A DNA stretch of 64,000 nt from Strongylocentrotus purpuratus. Taxonomy: Eukaryota; Echinodermata; Echinoidea; Camarodonta; Strongylocentrotidae. Of this stretch, positions 1 to 12,794 are shown in pieces (positions within the stretch are counted from its first letter, which is position 1; the number at the start of each line of letters is the position of its first letter). A program made the translations under genes and the position numbers. The notes beneath the pieces were generated by a model, which searched no databases, was not told the DNA's origin, and saw nothing but the letters and a program-made list of their open reading frames with translations. The stretch covers positions 32,549,774 to 32,613,773 of the forward strand of contig NW_022145605.1 in NCBI RefSeq assembly GCF_000002235.5, written 5' to 3'.

Positions 1-435
1 TACCCTGGAAGATGCTCTAATGGGATGCGATCCTCTTGGGGTTAATGGGAGGTTAAATAAGAACCTGATAACCAAAGAGTAAAGTTTTATTTCAATTCTT
101 ATTCATTTCATCATATTCTTGATTTTTTTTAAATTTAATTATTCTATTGTTTTATCTTTCATTGTTGCATGGGTTTCGCTGTCCTAGACTGATAGGGCAA
201 TTGACAATCTACCTTGCATTTGGAACTCATTTTCTCATCTAGTTAACATCAATAATTTCAAGTGGTCAGGTAATTAGGAACACGACTTATTCGACGGTGT
301 GAACGTGCCCTGGAAGATGCTCTAATGGGATGCGATCCTCTTGGGGTTGATGGGAGGTTGAATAAGAAGCTGATAACCAAAGAGAAAGGTCAAGCGTCTA
401 TGATGACGGTTATTGTGGATGTCGTGGATAGTTGA
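1..435 (+). other. Duplicated exon-like segment, possible terminal exon
   Basis: A stretch of about 76 bases occurs twice, at 4-79 and 309-384, differing at only a few positions. In both copies the same frame is open and reads LEDALMGCDPLGV followed by a basic stretch. Copy 1 hits a stop at 80-82. Copy 2 is open from about 280 to a TGA at 433-435 and is preceded by a possible splice acceptor (AG at 276-277). This could be the end of a gene that starts before the window, with its last exon partly duplicated, or a fragment of a repeat. The protein is not recognised. Confidence 0.3.
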
Positions 436-2190
436 GAGGAAACGAAACTCTCCGATCGAAAACATAAACGAATTGGGAGAAGGTGCTCTGATAATGACAT
501 TGTAGTCCTAAGATGTTTCCCTCCACCATTTCGTCGGCCTTCCGATTCTTGTCTTCAACATCATCAACTAGGATTGTCACCTAACCATCTAAACGCCGGG
601 TAGTCGTGTTTGTAGGTCTTTCTGTCTCGTATGATCTGGCTGAATCTCTTCTTTCTGCACACACCACCACCAAAAGCGACTCCAAACCGACGCCAGACCG
701 ACCGATTTTGGGGTCATTCGAATTATGTAAGTTTTTGTTCGGTTTGTAGTCGATCTGGGGTCGGTCTCGTTTGTATACGTCTGAGGTATAACCATAATAA
801 ATATAGTCATGGAGGTATGGGCAGGTTGTTAATCACCAGGATTACTTCCTTCTTCCATGGTATAACAAAAAACTGCATTTATGGCTGGAGATCGAACACT
901 GCGGTACTGTATTTTGCACCTCACTCATGACAATTAGGCCTCTGTCTGTTGTTGTTTTCTGTCCCCATTTCATGAACCGTCGACCTGACATTTAAAGCCA
1001 GGGATAATGGTAGTTTCGCATCCCTGGTCCTCATTACTGGTGCCTGCTTTTAACACTTAAATGAGTCTTCCTTGGGCATTATTGGTCCTAGAGGACCATG
1101 ACCCGTCGAAAGGAAGTTCTCTGGGTTTGATCATAGAGTGTGATCTTGTTATCGGGGTGAAGGAGAAGGAGAAGAAGAAGATTTGCGGGGGGGGGGGTTG
1201 TACCCCTTACGCGACAGTAACTCCTGTTTAGAAGCAACAAAAAGATTTTCAAACATTCATACTCAGTTTATGCCCAATCATGATGATCATGCCGTTCGGG
1301 AGAGAAAGAATGTTACCGACTTCAATCAACAGGTTACAAAGTGTCGTCGGATGGTTATAATCATTGGTAAATAGATGTACGGTACCTTCCTAATAACATG
1401 TATTCATTTTTTTAATGCATTATCAAGTAATTAGTGTTTCCCCTGCTTACTCGAATAATCGCCCAAATCAACCAAAATATGAATAAATGTGCTTTGTTTC
1501 ACAATCTGTCACAATAAACTGTATTTATCATTTATAAAGTCTTGTAAAGGCTCTATGTCGCGTGATCATCAAAGTCCAACTTTAAGAATTTCTAAGGGAA
1601 AATGAAGCCTGCGTGAGGATTTCAGATTCAGACGGTGTGATTTGTACCTTCAATAAAGATAAATACATTTACGTCCAAAGTAGTTCACGAAATCAAAGTG
1701 ACCGCCGCATCTTCCCTTTATACTGATTTTGTTGACTGGAAATAAAGACGAAAAGAATTATCCCTGTTTGTTTGGTATTTACTTTTGGTTATTTATTTGT
1801 CTCTGTCTAATCAATCATTTTAACAATAAAGAGATACAGTGCATCAGTTTCGCTCATCATTCGTCCAAGACAAAAGTCGACTTTCAAAACAAAATAATAA
1901 CGACCAGACTTCTCCAGTTGTATCCGAACCCGACCTTTCTTTTGGGTTACTGATGATCTCTCTCGGCTGCTCCCAAAAGTCCCATAAAGCTTGCTCCTCC
2001 AGACAAGATGTCACATCGGATGTTTGTAGAAAGGATCAAATAATACACAATGAGCAAAATCAGTTCAGGAAAACGAAGATTTAAGATGGCCTCTTCTTAT
2101 TTCTGAGTGTCTTTCGTTTCCGGGTTTTTCTCGTAGAGCCTTTTCTGTCAAGTTTCTTCAGTGATACAAATCATTTCTATGCCCTCTCGT
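436..2190. other. Noncoding stretch, no gene seen
   Basis: No convincing exon was found. Open frames near 589-930 overlap on both strands and lack plausible protein character. A G homopolymer lies at about 1187-1198. Confidence 0.5.
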
Positions 2191-2380
2191 GTATGGAGCG
2201 CCAAAGGGGCCAATATCAACAGTCACAAAAACAAACAAAGATGCATACAAACAAACAAAGAAGCATACAAACAAACAAAGGACAGAGCAAAATAGACAAA
2301 GTACCCAGAAGAAAGGACCAATTAACAAAGAATAAATCAAAGGTCAGAGCAAAATAGACAAAGTACAGGTCAGAAGAAAC

Positions 2381-2720
2381 AGAGGGCGTTTTGGTTACGG
2401 TAAGCAAATAGACATCAAGCACGAAAACGAGAAAGGACAAACTCAAAAGGACATCAGCTCAGCTACGAAGTGACCCTCAAAGGACAACAGAGGGCGTTTT
2501 GGTTTACGGTAAGCAAATAGACATCAAGCACGAAAACGAGAAAGGACAAACTCAAAAGGACATCAGCTCAGCTACGAAGTGACCCTCAAAGGACAACAGA
2601 GGGCGTTTTGGTTTACGGTAAGCAAATAGACATCAAGCACGAAAACGAGAAAGGACAAACTCAAAAGGACATCAGCTCAGCTACGAAGTGACCCTCAAAG
2701 GACAACAGAGGGCGTCCTCG
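2381..2720. repeat. Three 109-bp tandem units, left foldback arm
   Basis: AGAGGGCG starts at 2381, 2489, 2598 and 2707, giving spacings of 108, 109 and 109. The units are nearly identical. The mirror set lies at about 6845-7170 in the right arm. Three short AACAAACAAAG-type units near 2225-2280 lie closer to the element end. Confidence 0.85.
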
Positions 2721-3069
2721 AGGTTTTTTTCTTTTTAATCTAGGGCCTACTCCAATATAATACGCTGTAGGTCAATACAACAAATATGGGCTTTCATCGA
2801 AAGGGTGCGTGTGCGGTGCGGTGTGGTGTGCTCAACGCACCCATTCGATAAAAGAGGGGGGCCTTTTCTCGAAAGGGTGCGTTGAGAGCGGAGTACCATT
2901 TTAACACACCCTTTCGATGAAAGCGGGGGGGGGGGGGGGGCTTTTCTCGAAAGGGTGCGTCGACTAGTCTTTCGCATCAGTCGTTTAAAATGAGGATCTC
3001 GGACAGAAGGTAATAGTTGCCAATTTAAGTATATCGAAAATGTATTAAATGAAATGGAATGGTCTTGAT

Positions 3070-3482
3070 TACAGAGTGGTCTCTTTGATGGGGGAGACAG
3101 AGAGAAGGAAAAAAGGGAAAGGGAAGATAAAAGGAAAGAAAGAAGAATAAGAAGAGAAGAGGGAATAAGGTGGGGGGCGAAGGACTCTTGCCCCCCCCCC
3201 CCCCCCCAAAAATAAATCAGAGAGAGAGAGAAAGAGAAGGGAAAGGGAAAGAAGATAAAAGGAAAGAAAGAAGAAGAAGAAGAAGAAAAGAGGTAAACGG
3301 GGGCAAAGGGCTTTTGCCTCTCCCCCCCCCCCCCCCGCCAACAAATAAATAGGAGAGAGAGAGAAGGGAAAGGGAAAAGGAAAGAGAAGATCAAAGGAAA
3401 GAAAGAAGAGGAAAAAGAAAAAAAGAGGGACACGGGGGCGAAGGGCTCTTGCCCTCCCCCACCCCCCCCCCCCCCAGAAAAA

Positions 3483-3513
<31 letters not shown>

Positions 3514-4030
3514 AAGGGAAAGGGAAAGGGAAAGAGAATATAAAAGGAAAGAAAGAAGCATAAGAAGAAAAGAGGGAAAGGGGGCGAAGGGCTCTTGCCA
3601 ACAAAATAAATAAGAGAGAGAGAGAAGGGAAAGGGAAAGAGGAGATAAAAGGAAAGAAAGAAGAGGAAGAAGAAGAAGAAAAGAGGGAAACGGGGGCGAA
3701 GGGCTCTTGCCCTCCCCCCCCCCCCCCCGCCAAAAATAAATAAGAGAGAGAGAAGGGAGAGGGAAAGAAAATATAAGAGGAAAGTAAGAAGAGGAATAAG
3801 AAGGAAAGAGGGAAACGGGGGAAGGGCGAAGGGCTCTTGCCCCCCCCCCCCCTGCCAACAAAATAAATAAGAGAGAGAAAGAGAGTGAAGGGAAAGGGAA
3901 AGAAAATATAAAAGGAAAGAAAGAAGAGGAAAAAGAATAAGAAAAGAGGGAAACAGGGGCGAAGTGCTCTTGCCTCCTCCCTCCCCCCCCCCCCCGCCAA
4001 AAAATAAATAAGAGAGAGAGAGAGAATCTG
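3070..4030. repeat. Purine-rich minisatellite with C tracts, left arm
   Basis: About eight units of roughly 110-135 bp. Each consists of GGGCGAAGGGCTCTTGCC, a C run of 8-15, AAATAAATAAGAGAGAGAG, then AAGGGAAAGGGAAAG and GAA-rich sequence. Long minus-strand open frames across it (up to 417 codons) are low-complexity Phe/Leu/Ser/Gly products of the repeat, not a gene. Confidence 0.85.
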
Positions 4031-4389
4031 TTCTGATCCTGGTCCTGATCCTCAAGAGGGATATAAAGATGACCAATAAGAACGTTATCGTTCGAGAGAG
4101 AGTGTTTGTTGCTTCTAGAACATTTTAGAATTAAGTCCCATCACATTGCAGTTGTGGGGAGGGACTATGATTATATTACCCCCTTGGATGGCTTCCCATA
4201 AGAGTCCGGCTTTGAAGGTTTCGACTGCGTCGCAGGCAAAGATGCTGGGGGGGGGGGGAAGTAAATTCCAGGCCCGTATGGTTCTTGGAAAGAAGGTGAG
4301 TCGATATATATCCGTCTTGCATCTTATGTTGGAGAAGGAGAGGGAAAGAGAAGATAAAAGGAAAGAAAGAAGAGGAAGAGGAAGAAGAA

Positions 4390-4811
4390 TTTGTGTTCTG
4401 CCAGTGTCACAAATAGATATATAAATATGCTCATCTGACGATAATTTGATGTATAAAACCCCTCACCTTCTTGGGGCTCCGCCCCTTGGATCCAACACCA
4501 ATTTGTGTCCTTCCAGTGTCACAAATAGATATAAAAATATGCTCATCTGACCGTTATTTATTGCCCAAAACCCCTGAGCTTCTGGGTGCTCCACCCCCTG
4601 GACCCCACGCCAATTCGTGACCCCTGTGTCACAAATAAGGTATAAAATAATAATTATTTAATGGACAAAACTCCTGAGCTTCTGGGGGCTCCGCCCCCTG
4701 GACCCAACACCAAATTGTGTCCTGCCACTGTCACAAATAAGGTATAAAATTATGCTCATCCGACGTTAATTTTGATGTTTAATACCCCTGAGCTTCTGAG
4801 GGCTCCGCCCT
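4390..4811. repeat. Four tandem units of ~100-115 bp in foldback centre
   Basis: Units start near 4391, 4503, 4615 and 4714. Each contains a GTGTCACAAATA block, then CCCCTGAGCTTCTGGG and GGCTCCGCCCCCTGGACC. They lie in the unique centre of the foldback element between the arms. Confidence 0.75.
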
Positions 4812-5985
4812 GTGAAAAAAACGTGTAAAAAAAAACACGTTAATTTTTACCGTTTTTGGGAGATACCCCCCCCCCTGGCGTTCAAGGGGGGGGGGGTACG
4901 ATTTTTCAAATTTTTGAGGGCCCCAAAAAAGATTAGTGCTCTCTAGTAATTTCGCGACTACTCCGGAACCGCGGCAGTTTTTCTTTCATGACTTTTTTCT
5001 TTCGAGTCTTACGCATCTTTTGAAACATATTTTTGTTGAAAATCGGACGTATAATTGCGGAGTCACGTGACCTTTTGTTTTTGCATGTCAAAAAAATCTA
5101 AAATCGCTCATTTTTGTGATTTATGTACCAAACATATGGAAATACCATTTATTCTTTTAAAAAAAGAGAAAACATTGGTTATTTGGTCTTGTTTCAAGTA
5201 AATTTGTTTGATTTGGGGTAAAAATAGTTGAATTGTGGTTAGAAATGAAATGAAATAACAAAATAATATAATACATAAATACAAATAATCAAAACAAGAG
5301 ATAACATAGGGATAAACTGGCTCTTCCAACTTTGTTGTCGTATTATTATTCTAACGAATATATGAAGTGAAAAAGAACGCTCGAATATGAATTATATATG
5401 ATTTATGGGTAAAAATGTGAATTCTCTGACCTTGTTTGCATAAATTACCATAAATATGCATTTTCGCGGCGATCGGCTGTGAAACGGCCGAGATCTTAGG
5501 AGGACCCCCCCCCCCCCCCACCCTCAAGTCCACTCCAATCACATTGAAAAAAAGTATGACTTAAATCATCTCTCTCATCATTATACCGCTATAGTATTCA
5601 TGTTTTTAATATTATTTATTTTCCATTAAACAAGTTCATAGAGAAAATACTTATCTCTCTGCAACATTAAAAAAGAATCTTCATTAATATGTCTTAATTT
5701 GTATTGATAGCCTTGTGGTCGCCAACAGTGGCGAAGGCAGGGGCGTCTCCAAAGGGGGTGTGGGGGTGCGACACCCCCCCCCCCCACCTGTCAGGATATT
5801 GTCGGTAAAATTGCGCTGCCGTCGGGAAAAAGAGAAAAGGGGGAGGGGGAAAAAGAGAGTAAAAGGGAAAGAAAAGAAAAAAGAAAAAGAAAAGAAAAAA
5901 AGAAAAGAAAGGAAAGAAAAGAGAAGAAAGAAAAGAAAGAAAGAGAAAAACGAAAAAGCGGGAGAATAGGAAAGAAAGGAGGCAA
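4812..5985. other. Central spacer of foldback element, non-coding
   Basis: AT-rich DNA with short homopolymers and no credible gene. It contains CACGTGACC-type palindromic sites and poly-C tracts at about 5505 and 5780. From about 5820 it becomes almost pure purine on the + strand. Confidence 0.5.
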
Positions 5986-6470
5986 GAGCCCTTTGCCCCC
6001 GTTACCCTCTTTTCTTCTTCTTCCTCTTCTTTCTTTCCTTTTATCTTCTCTTTCCCTTTCCCTTCTCTCTCTCTCTTATTTATTTTTTTGGCGGGGGGGG
6101 GGAGGAGGGGAAGAAGGGCTAGGAGGCAAGAGCCCTTCGCCTCCGTTTCCTTCTTTTTCCTCTTCTTTCTTTCCTTTTATCTTCTCTTTCCCTTTCCCTT
6201 TCCCTTCTCTCTCTTACTTATCTTTTGGCGGGGGAGGAGGAGGAGGCAAGAGCCCCTCTTTTCTTCATATTCTTCTTCCTTTCCTTTTTTATTCTCTTTC
6301 CCTTTCCCTTTCCCTTCTCTCTTTCTCTCTTATTTATTTTTTGGCGGGGGGGGGGGAGGCAAGAGCCTTTCGCCCCCGTTTCCTCTTTTCTTCTTCTTCT
6401 TCCTCTTCTTTCTTTCCTTTTATCTTCCCTTTCCCTTTTTTCCTTCTCTCTGTCTCCCCCATCAAAGAGA
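5986..6470. repeat. Pyrimidine-rich minisatellite, right foldback arm
   Basis: Four units matching, in reverse complement, the minisatellite of the left arm (3070-4030). The lower copy number makes the right arm shorter. Open frames of 145-195 codons here are repeat products. Confidence 0.8.
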
Positions 6471-6844
6471 CCACTCTGTAATCAAGACCATTCCATTTCA
6501 TTTAATACATTTTCGATATACTTAAATTGGCAACTATTACCTTCTGTCCGAGATCCTCATTTTAAACGACTGATGCGAAAGACTAGTCGACGCACCCTTT
6601 CGAGAAAAGCCCCCCCCCCCCCCCCCCCCCCCCGCTTTCATCGAAAGGGTGTGTTAAAATGGTACTCCGCTCTCAACGCACCCTTTCGAGAAAAGGCCCC
6701 CCTCTTTTATCGAATGGGTGCGTTGAGCACACACCACACCGCACCGCACCGCACCCTTTCGATGAAAGCCCATATTTGTTGTATTGACCTACAGCGTATT
6801 ATATTGGAGTAGGCCCTAGATTAAAAAGAAAAAAACCTCGAGGA

Positions 6845-7170
6845 CGCCCTCTGTTGTCCTTTGAGGGTCACTTCGTAGCTGAGCTGATGTCCTTTTGAGT
6901 TTGTCCTTTCTCGTTTTCGTGCTTGATGTCTATTTGCTTACCGTAAACCAAAACGCCCTCTGTTGTCCTTTGAGGGTCACTTCGTAGCTGAGCTGATGTC
7001 CTTTTGAGTTTGTCCTTTCTCGTTTTCGTGCTTGATGTCTATTTGCTTACCGTAAACCAAAACGCCCTCTGTTGTCCTTTGAGGGTCACTTCGTAGCTGA
7101 GCTGATGTCCTTTTGAGTTTGTCCTTTCTCGTTTTCGTGCTTGATGTCTATTTGCTTACCGTAACCAAAA
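6845..7170. repeat. Three 109-bp tandem units, right foldback arm
   Basis: Inverted counterparts of the 109-bp units at 2381-2720, with the same one-base difference (GGTTACGG versus GGTTTACGG on the opposite strand) in the outermost unit. That shared variant suggests the arms are homogenised or young. Confidence 0.85.
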
Positions 7171-7368
7171 CGCCCTCTGTTTCTTCTGACCTGTACTTTG
7201 TCTATTTTGCTCTGACCTTTGATTTATTCTTTGTTAATTGGTCCTTTCTTCTGGGTACTTTGTCTATTTTGCTCTGTCCTTTGTTTGTTTGTATGCTTCT
7301 TTGTTTGTTTGTATGCATCTTTGTTTGTTTTTGTGACTGTTGATATTGGCCCCTTTGGCGCTCCATAC

Positions 7369-10276
7369 TCGTGGGCTTATTCTTTTCCTGTTTGTGTTAT
7401 AAGATAAGAAAACTTGGGTCATGATCTTTGATATTTGACGTTGTCAAAGTGGTCTTCATTCTAAAGTTTACTTCTGTTTAAATTATCATTCAAGGAGACA
7501 ACAGTTGGTGAAACGATAACGTCTGACACCCACTGGCACTGGGCTGTAGCGAAAAATGATCAGTCAAACGTATTTTAACATTCAAAATGAACCAATAAAA
7601 CATGATATAACAGAAATTTTCAATTTGGGTTCACATATAGGTCACAACGCAATGTCAAACTCCTCGATCGAAAATGAATAAGAGAAATGAGGCAATTTTT
7701 TACTTCAATACAAAATTCGAAGATGATCGCTTTTAATGAGGCGAAATGAAATGTTTTGCATTAAAAAAATGCATGTCCAATTCACATTTTAGGGTATATG
7801 TACAAGACTACTAATTTAGTCCAACGTTGGAATACAAATCTAAGATTCATGTATTTCAATGGCATCACTCTTGTCGATTTAATCTGGCATGTTAGAAATA
7901 AAAACAATATACTCAAGGGTGATATAACGCATGATAGTAAACCAAATTCGGTTTCAAAACCAAAACCATAATTGAAGAGTATCAATCGTCATAAGGTTAA
8001 TTACGTCCAATTAGTTTAATTGAATCCCGAAACTGGTGAAAGGGGAATCCCATAAAACACTATTATCATCTTCAGATCCGAGAGATTGGGAAGGTGCTAT
8101 ACCCCTCCCCCTCCCCCCTTCCTCCCAAAAGGTCATAACAAGTTATTGTGGTCATCTGAGATATTTTCGTCATCGCATTTCCACTATTTTGACCATTTAT
8201 GACCCCCCTTTTTTTTTAATGCATAAATATGACATAAAATGAGTCCCAAAGGCCAATGGATTGTAAAAGGGGTGACGGAGGGACAGGAGGAAAAGGGAAA
8301 AGGAAACACGGGGAAGGGAAAAGGAAACAGGGGGAAGAGAAAAAATAGAAATAACGAGAGAAAGAGAAGTATAGAGAGAAAAATAAGAAGAGGATGATGA
8401 ATGGAAAGAAAGAGATGGGGAGGCCGGGAGGGAGATGGAGGGAGGGAGAGAAATGGGGAGGGTGGGAGGAGAGTGGGATTCGAACATTTAGTCATCGTAC
8501 TTGAAATCTCTCTCTCCCCCCAAAAAACGTATGAAAATGACTTCAGGTAGTGAACAAGTCTAAATTTAGCCTTAAAAGTGTTCAAGCAAATCGCTCTCTG
8601 AAAGCTGAAGGATTATCAAAAGGCCTGAACTGTACACATGCACGATCTGGGAAACTTCAAGTTTAACGTTCATAACTAATCCAGGACACAATTTTCGGCA
8701 ATGGACACGGACCTTGAAGATAGTAGTCCAGTGAGGAATCCCGTGCGTCATGGTGGTGCTAGGGTTCACGTAAGGTCACAGCGCAATTTCAGTTTCCTCC
8801 ACATAAGAAGGAAAATACTGACATGGCTGTGATCCAAGTCTTGACTTGACGGAGATAACTTTCGGTGAACCCTAGATTTAAAAGGAGATTTTGCTATCAG
8901 AATCAGAGACACCTTTTAAGTTAAATAGCTTACTAGCAGATTTAAGGGGGCACGACCAGCATGACCCCCACCCCTCCCCTCCGAACGGCCACCCTACTTG
9001 AACCCAACAGTTTCTTAACTTTATTGTCAGAGATTTGTGTTGTACCCCCCCCCCTTACATAATTTACGGTAAATAGCTGGAAGATCTAGAATTGGGGTGT
9101 GCCCCCACACCCGCCCCATTAGAACCCAACCTTTTCTTTCCTGCCTGTTATTTTTTTCTTCCAGTTAGGTGCCCCCTCTTTTAAAGAATACAAGATCCGC
9201 CCTATCGCAAGCCCACCCTAAACAAGTGAATTCATTCATTCATATACCTCGGCTTTGCACCAATTTTGTGGTTATTTCGCGGTTATCAGTTTATTACTTG
9301 GCTGCTTTCCGGTAATGGCCAATCGAAGAGTGTCAATGAGTAATGTGCAAGGCTAAATATTAGAAAAATTGCAGACCTTATCGAGTGGATAGTGTTATAC
9401 GGTACGACGCGTAAGTTTAGACCTACTTTGTAAATATTGTTCCGAAAACGCAATCAGTTATTTCTATTTCTTTAAAAAGAAAAGAAACTATACCTACTTC
9501 ATAACAAACAAACGAACAAAATAATATTGACTTTATATGGAATGAAATCTGAGTCGTAGCCACCACGATAAATGTTCAGTTTGTTGGTATCTAACTCGAT
9601 CGGAGGTGCCTATAGATGTTCTTGTTTTTATTTTAACTGGAAGGCAGATATAAGGAAGGTGGGTCGCCCAAAAGAAGATTGGAATAAGCGTGATTGATGA
9701 TATCTAGGGGCGGTGTGATGGCCGGGGGAGGCGGAGGGGCGAGGGGCGTCTACGATTTGCCAAACACGCCCCTCCCTCAATAAATAACTTACTAAAATAA
9801 TAATAATCATTATTGCAATCATATATATTTTTCTTTGTTTGCTCGTTTTCACTAACTTCTTTCTTCCTTTTATGAGATTTTTTTTTTTTAAAGATCTAAC
9901 CCCCACCCCCCCCCCCCCCAAAAAAAATACTCTGACACCGCCCCGCCCCTGATGATAACAACATTTGACTGACTGCGTCACTGATTAGGAATGTCATCGA
10001 TTACGTAGTCTAGACAGCAGGTGATTCCTGGATTAATTTTAAAACTTCACCTTATTGCACTATAAATACAGACTAAAGATATGGACGTTCCGCTTCATAT
10101 TTAGGAAGTACGAGAAGGTCGGGCTTGCGCAGAGTTCAAATCGTGGGCGATTTTGTCAAAGTAGACATAAAGACATGTATATTATTTTCAATTTCATAAA
10201 TTGTAATGCTTTGTTTGATTTGAGCATATTACTTCACACAAATCAAATAAAAACAAAGCGTGTACATCTTAAGAAT
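7369..10276. other. Noncoding stretch, no gene seen
   Basis: Mixed AT-rich DNA. A purine-rich run lies at about 8265-8475 and short C tracts at about 9046 and 9905. Open frames are simple-sequence products or short overlapping frames with no splice context. Confidence 0.5.
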
Positions 10277-10488
10277 ATGATGGTTGTGATGGTCATTTTA
10301 TCTGACTGCTAAGGAAGCATAAATGCTTGTAAGAAAGCAACAAGACGGCCGACGGCTTTAGGTCCTGTCCGAGGGACCTGGTAATGAGGATTAATGCCTT
10401 ACCAAAGGGCACTAGGCGCATCGACTTGGTTTCGATCCCGGGTCACCGGATTTTGAGACCACTGCTCTACCGACTGAGCTATCGCGCC
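10277..10488 (-). mobile_element. tRNA-derived SINE, minus strand
   Basis: Read on the minus strand, it starts GGCGCGATAGCTCAGTCGG, a tRNA-like A-box region. A degenerate B box follows (GGGATCGAAACC), then a tail containing AAAGCCGTCGGCCGTC and AGCAGTCAGATAAAATGACC. A second copy of the same family lies at 38963-39169 on the plus strand and matches along its whole length. The extra non-tRNA tail and the second copy argue against a functional tRNA gene. Confidence 0.8.
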
Positions 10489-12790
10489 TTTATAAATATA
10501 AACAGTTATTTGCGAAGTAAACAGGAAAATAATTTTGATGGTGTTTTCCCCAGGTGATCTCCCTCTCCTTTCGAATTCATTCACTGTTGTTCACATCCGT
10601 GTCCATTAACAAAACAATGGCCAGGTGACGCCTGGAAAGGGGGGGTGCTGTGGGGTACGTCATCCAATGGTGGCTTTATGAGGGTCAGAATTACGCTCGA
10701 CCCTTCCCCGATAAGAATATAATAATATTTTTGTCCCCACATCCTGAACCATGAACAAAATACTCTGGTGCTGCGACATCATCAAATATTTAACAAATTT
10801 CAAATGAATTATAAAACACGTATTCAAAAATTTCAAATGTGTTTGAAATAAGTGTGTTATATTAAGGCAGAACACATGTTTGAATGAACACGTAAATGAT
10901 ATTGGAGCTGATGACATTCAAAATATTAAATATATCATGTTACATTTAGAAAGGGTTTAAACCTATAAAACGTTTTTTCAATAATTTATGCAAGATGTTC
11001 TGTCGTTTCAAATGTGTTTGACTCTAACTAGTGTTCGCCGTCTGTTTCTCAACTCGCATGACTTTGTTGATTAGAGTTCAAAATACTGTCAAAGATCAAA
11101 CGGATGTTTCACGTACCAAACCTTTACATGTTTCACCATGTAAGGGAAGAAATTACAGTCCCGTCGGATGGAATCAATTTTGTTTATCTTCGCGTGCACA
11201 TGGGGGAAGAGAAACGAGGAGAAACAGAAAATGATAAACAAAATGAGACACAGCTCCAAAAAGGGTTCAATTTGGGGACACGCGTCACAGGAACGCCTTC
11301 CACTGCATGAGATACAGGCGCGCATGAACGCCTGGTTCAGTTTAAATTGGGCACTCCTTTTTCATCATCGTTTTCTCTTTTAAATTGTATCTCGTCCACC
11401 CTGAAATATCCTAACCATATCTAATAATAACTAAAAATATATCATTTCGGAGAGTTCAGTATTGACAGCAATGTTCAGATTTTGTCAAAAAATACATAAT
11501 TATCACAATGTTTATAAGCACGTTTATGCTGTTTGCTTATCTTGGATCAGAGACGTGTATTTAATCAAACTCGAAATGCTTTTGAGTTTACCAAGAAAAC
11601 CATTTTTGTAAAGAGTATTGGCGCTCTCAAGTGCCCCGATCATGACATGCACGGGAGGATTTGAGGCTTTTGAGCACCTAATCCTGAATGATAATGGAAC
11701 AACCTGATTGATATATTTGTTAAATGCAATGCATAATTCTGATCAATGAGCTGCTTACCCGAGCACCCCCTCCCCATACACACACACACACATACACCCA
11801 CACAATTCTAAAAATTAAACAAAAAAACATCGACTTGACGACGCCCCTCACTGATGTGGCTGCATGGTAATGGTAAACACTGTGACGAAAACAAGATGCG
11901 CCATACGAATCAAATAATCATGAAATTGAGGCTGAGGGAAGTGGCGTATGAGCAGGGGCGTCCCCGGGGGCATGTGGATCCAAATCTAACAATCGAATAG
12001 CAAAAGAAGAGAAATTGGGTAAAAGATAATGTAACGACACATCATCGCACCCTCCCCACCCTTCTCGGCGTCATAGATATATTTAAGAGAATTATGGGGT
12101 AAAAACTGAAAAGCATCTCTTTTATTAATGTCAAACATTTTTTTCCAACTTGCACCACACCCCACCCTAATCATAAAATCGTAAAAGCTTCCACCCATCA
12201 CTGTTTTCATTAAATGAGTAAGACAGGTGCGCCCTCATAATACCAGTACCCCTCCCGGCATGGCTGGACCCCTAAATACAACTCTGGACCCACGCTTCGC
12301 CACTGCTTGATAGGGTTAACTTCTGGAGGGTGTCAAGTCCCTGGTTGAACTTATCTCTAAGTTGGACTTAAAAATAATGGAATGCCGTTCGCATCTATGA
12401 AAATATTTTGTAAAAGTTATTTTAAAAGGCATCAAATATTGATTCAAATCATTCATATTTTCTATTATCAAGGAGAGTTCATGTTCTTGATGTGGAATTT
12501 ATATTTATATTTGTTTTTGAATAAATTTTATTTTAAGGCTACAAAATGGCTTTCCATAGTATCTAAATCCAACTTAGAGTTAAGTTCGACTTGGGATCTT
12601 TGTGACAGTGAAACACCCTCTGGTCGCGACTAAATCACTTGCCCCCTCCTAATTTCCCAGAACACCTACGCGTCAGTCATCGGGAGACCAATATCTATTT
12701 GTGGGTCCTGTGTTTATCGGAGTTTGCCAGGATAAATAAACTTGTGACTCATCACTAGTCAAACTCAAGATTAAGGTGGTGACGGGGAGT
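10489..12790. other. Noncoding stretch, no gene seen
   Basis: AT-rich DNA with a (CA)n run at about 11777-11805. Overlapping open frames at 11031-11383 on both strands have no recognisable domain or clear splice sites and were not called. Confidence 0.45.
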
Positions 12791-12794
12791 CGAA

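Larger units (their letters stand above)
2191..7368. mobile_element. Foldback-type transposon with long inverted arms
   Basis: The sequence from 2191 inward (GTATGGAGCGCCAAAGG) is repeated in inverted orientation ending at 7368. The two arms match almost base for base over the outer 0.7 kb and again over the part reading SFNTFSIYLNWQLLPSV on the minus strand (left) and plus strand (right). TCGT lies immediately outside each end, consistent with a 4-bp target duplication. The left arm runs to about 4030 and the right arm from about 5990; they differ mainly in the number of internal tandem units. No transposase frame is present, so the copy would be non-autonomous. Foldback elements of this kind (the TU family) have been described in sea urchin; assignment to that group is inference from structure. 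Confidence 0.75.

Noticed and set aside
2747-4076. Minus-strand open frames of 335-417 codons, the longest in the window
   Set aside because: They are Phe/Leu/Ser/Gly products of a purine-rich minisatellite in a foldback arm; the mirrored arm gives the same text.
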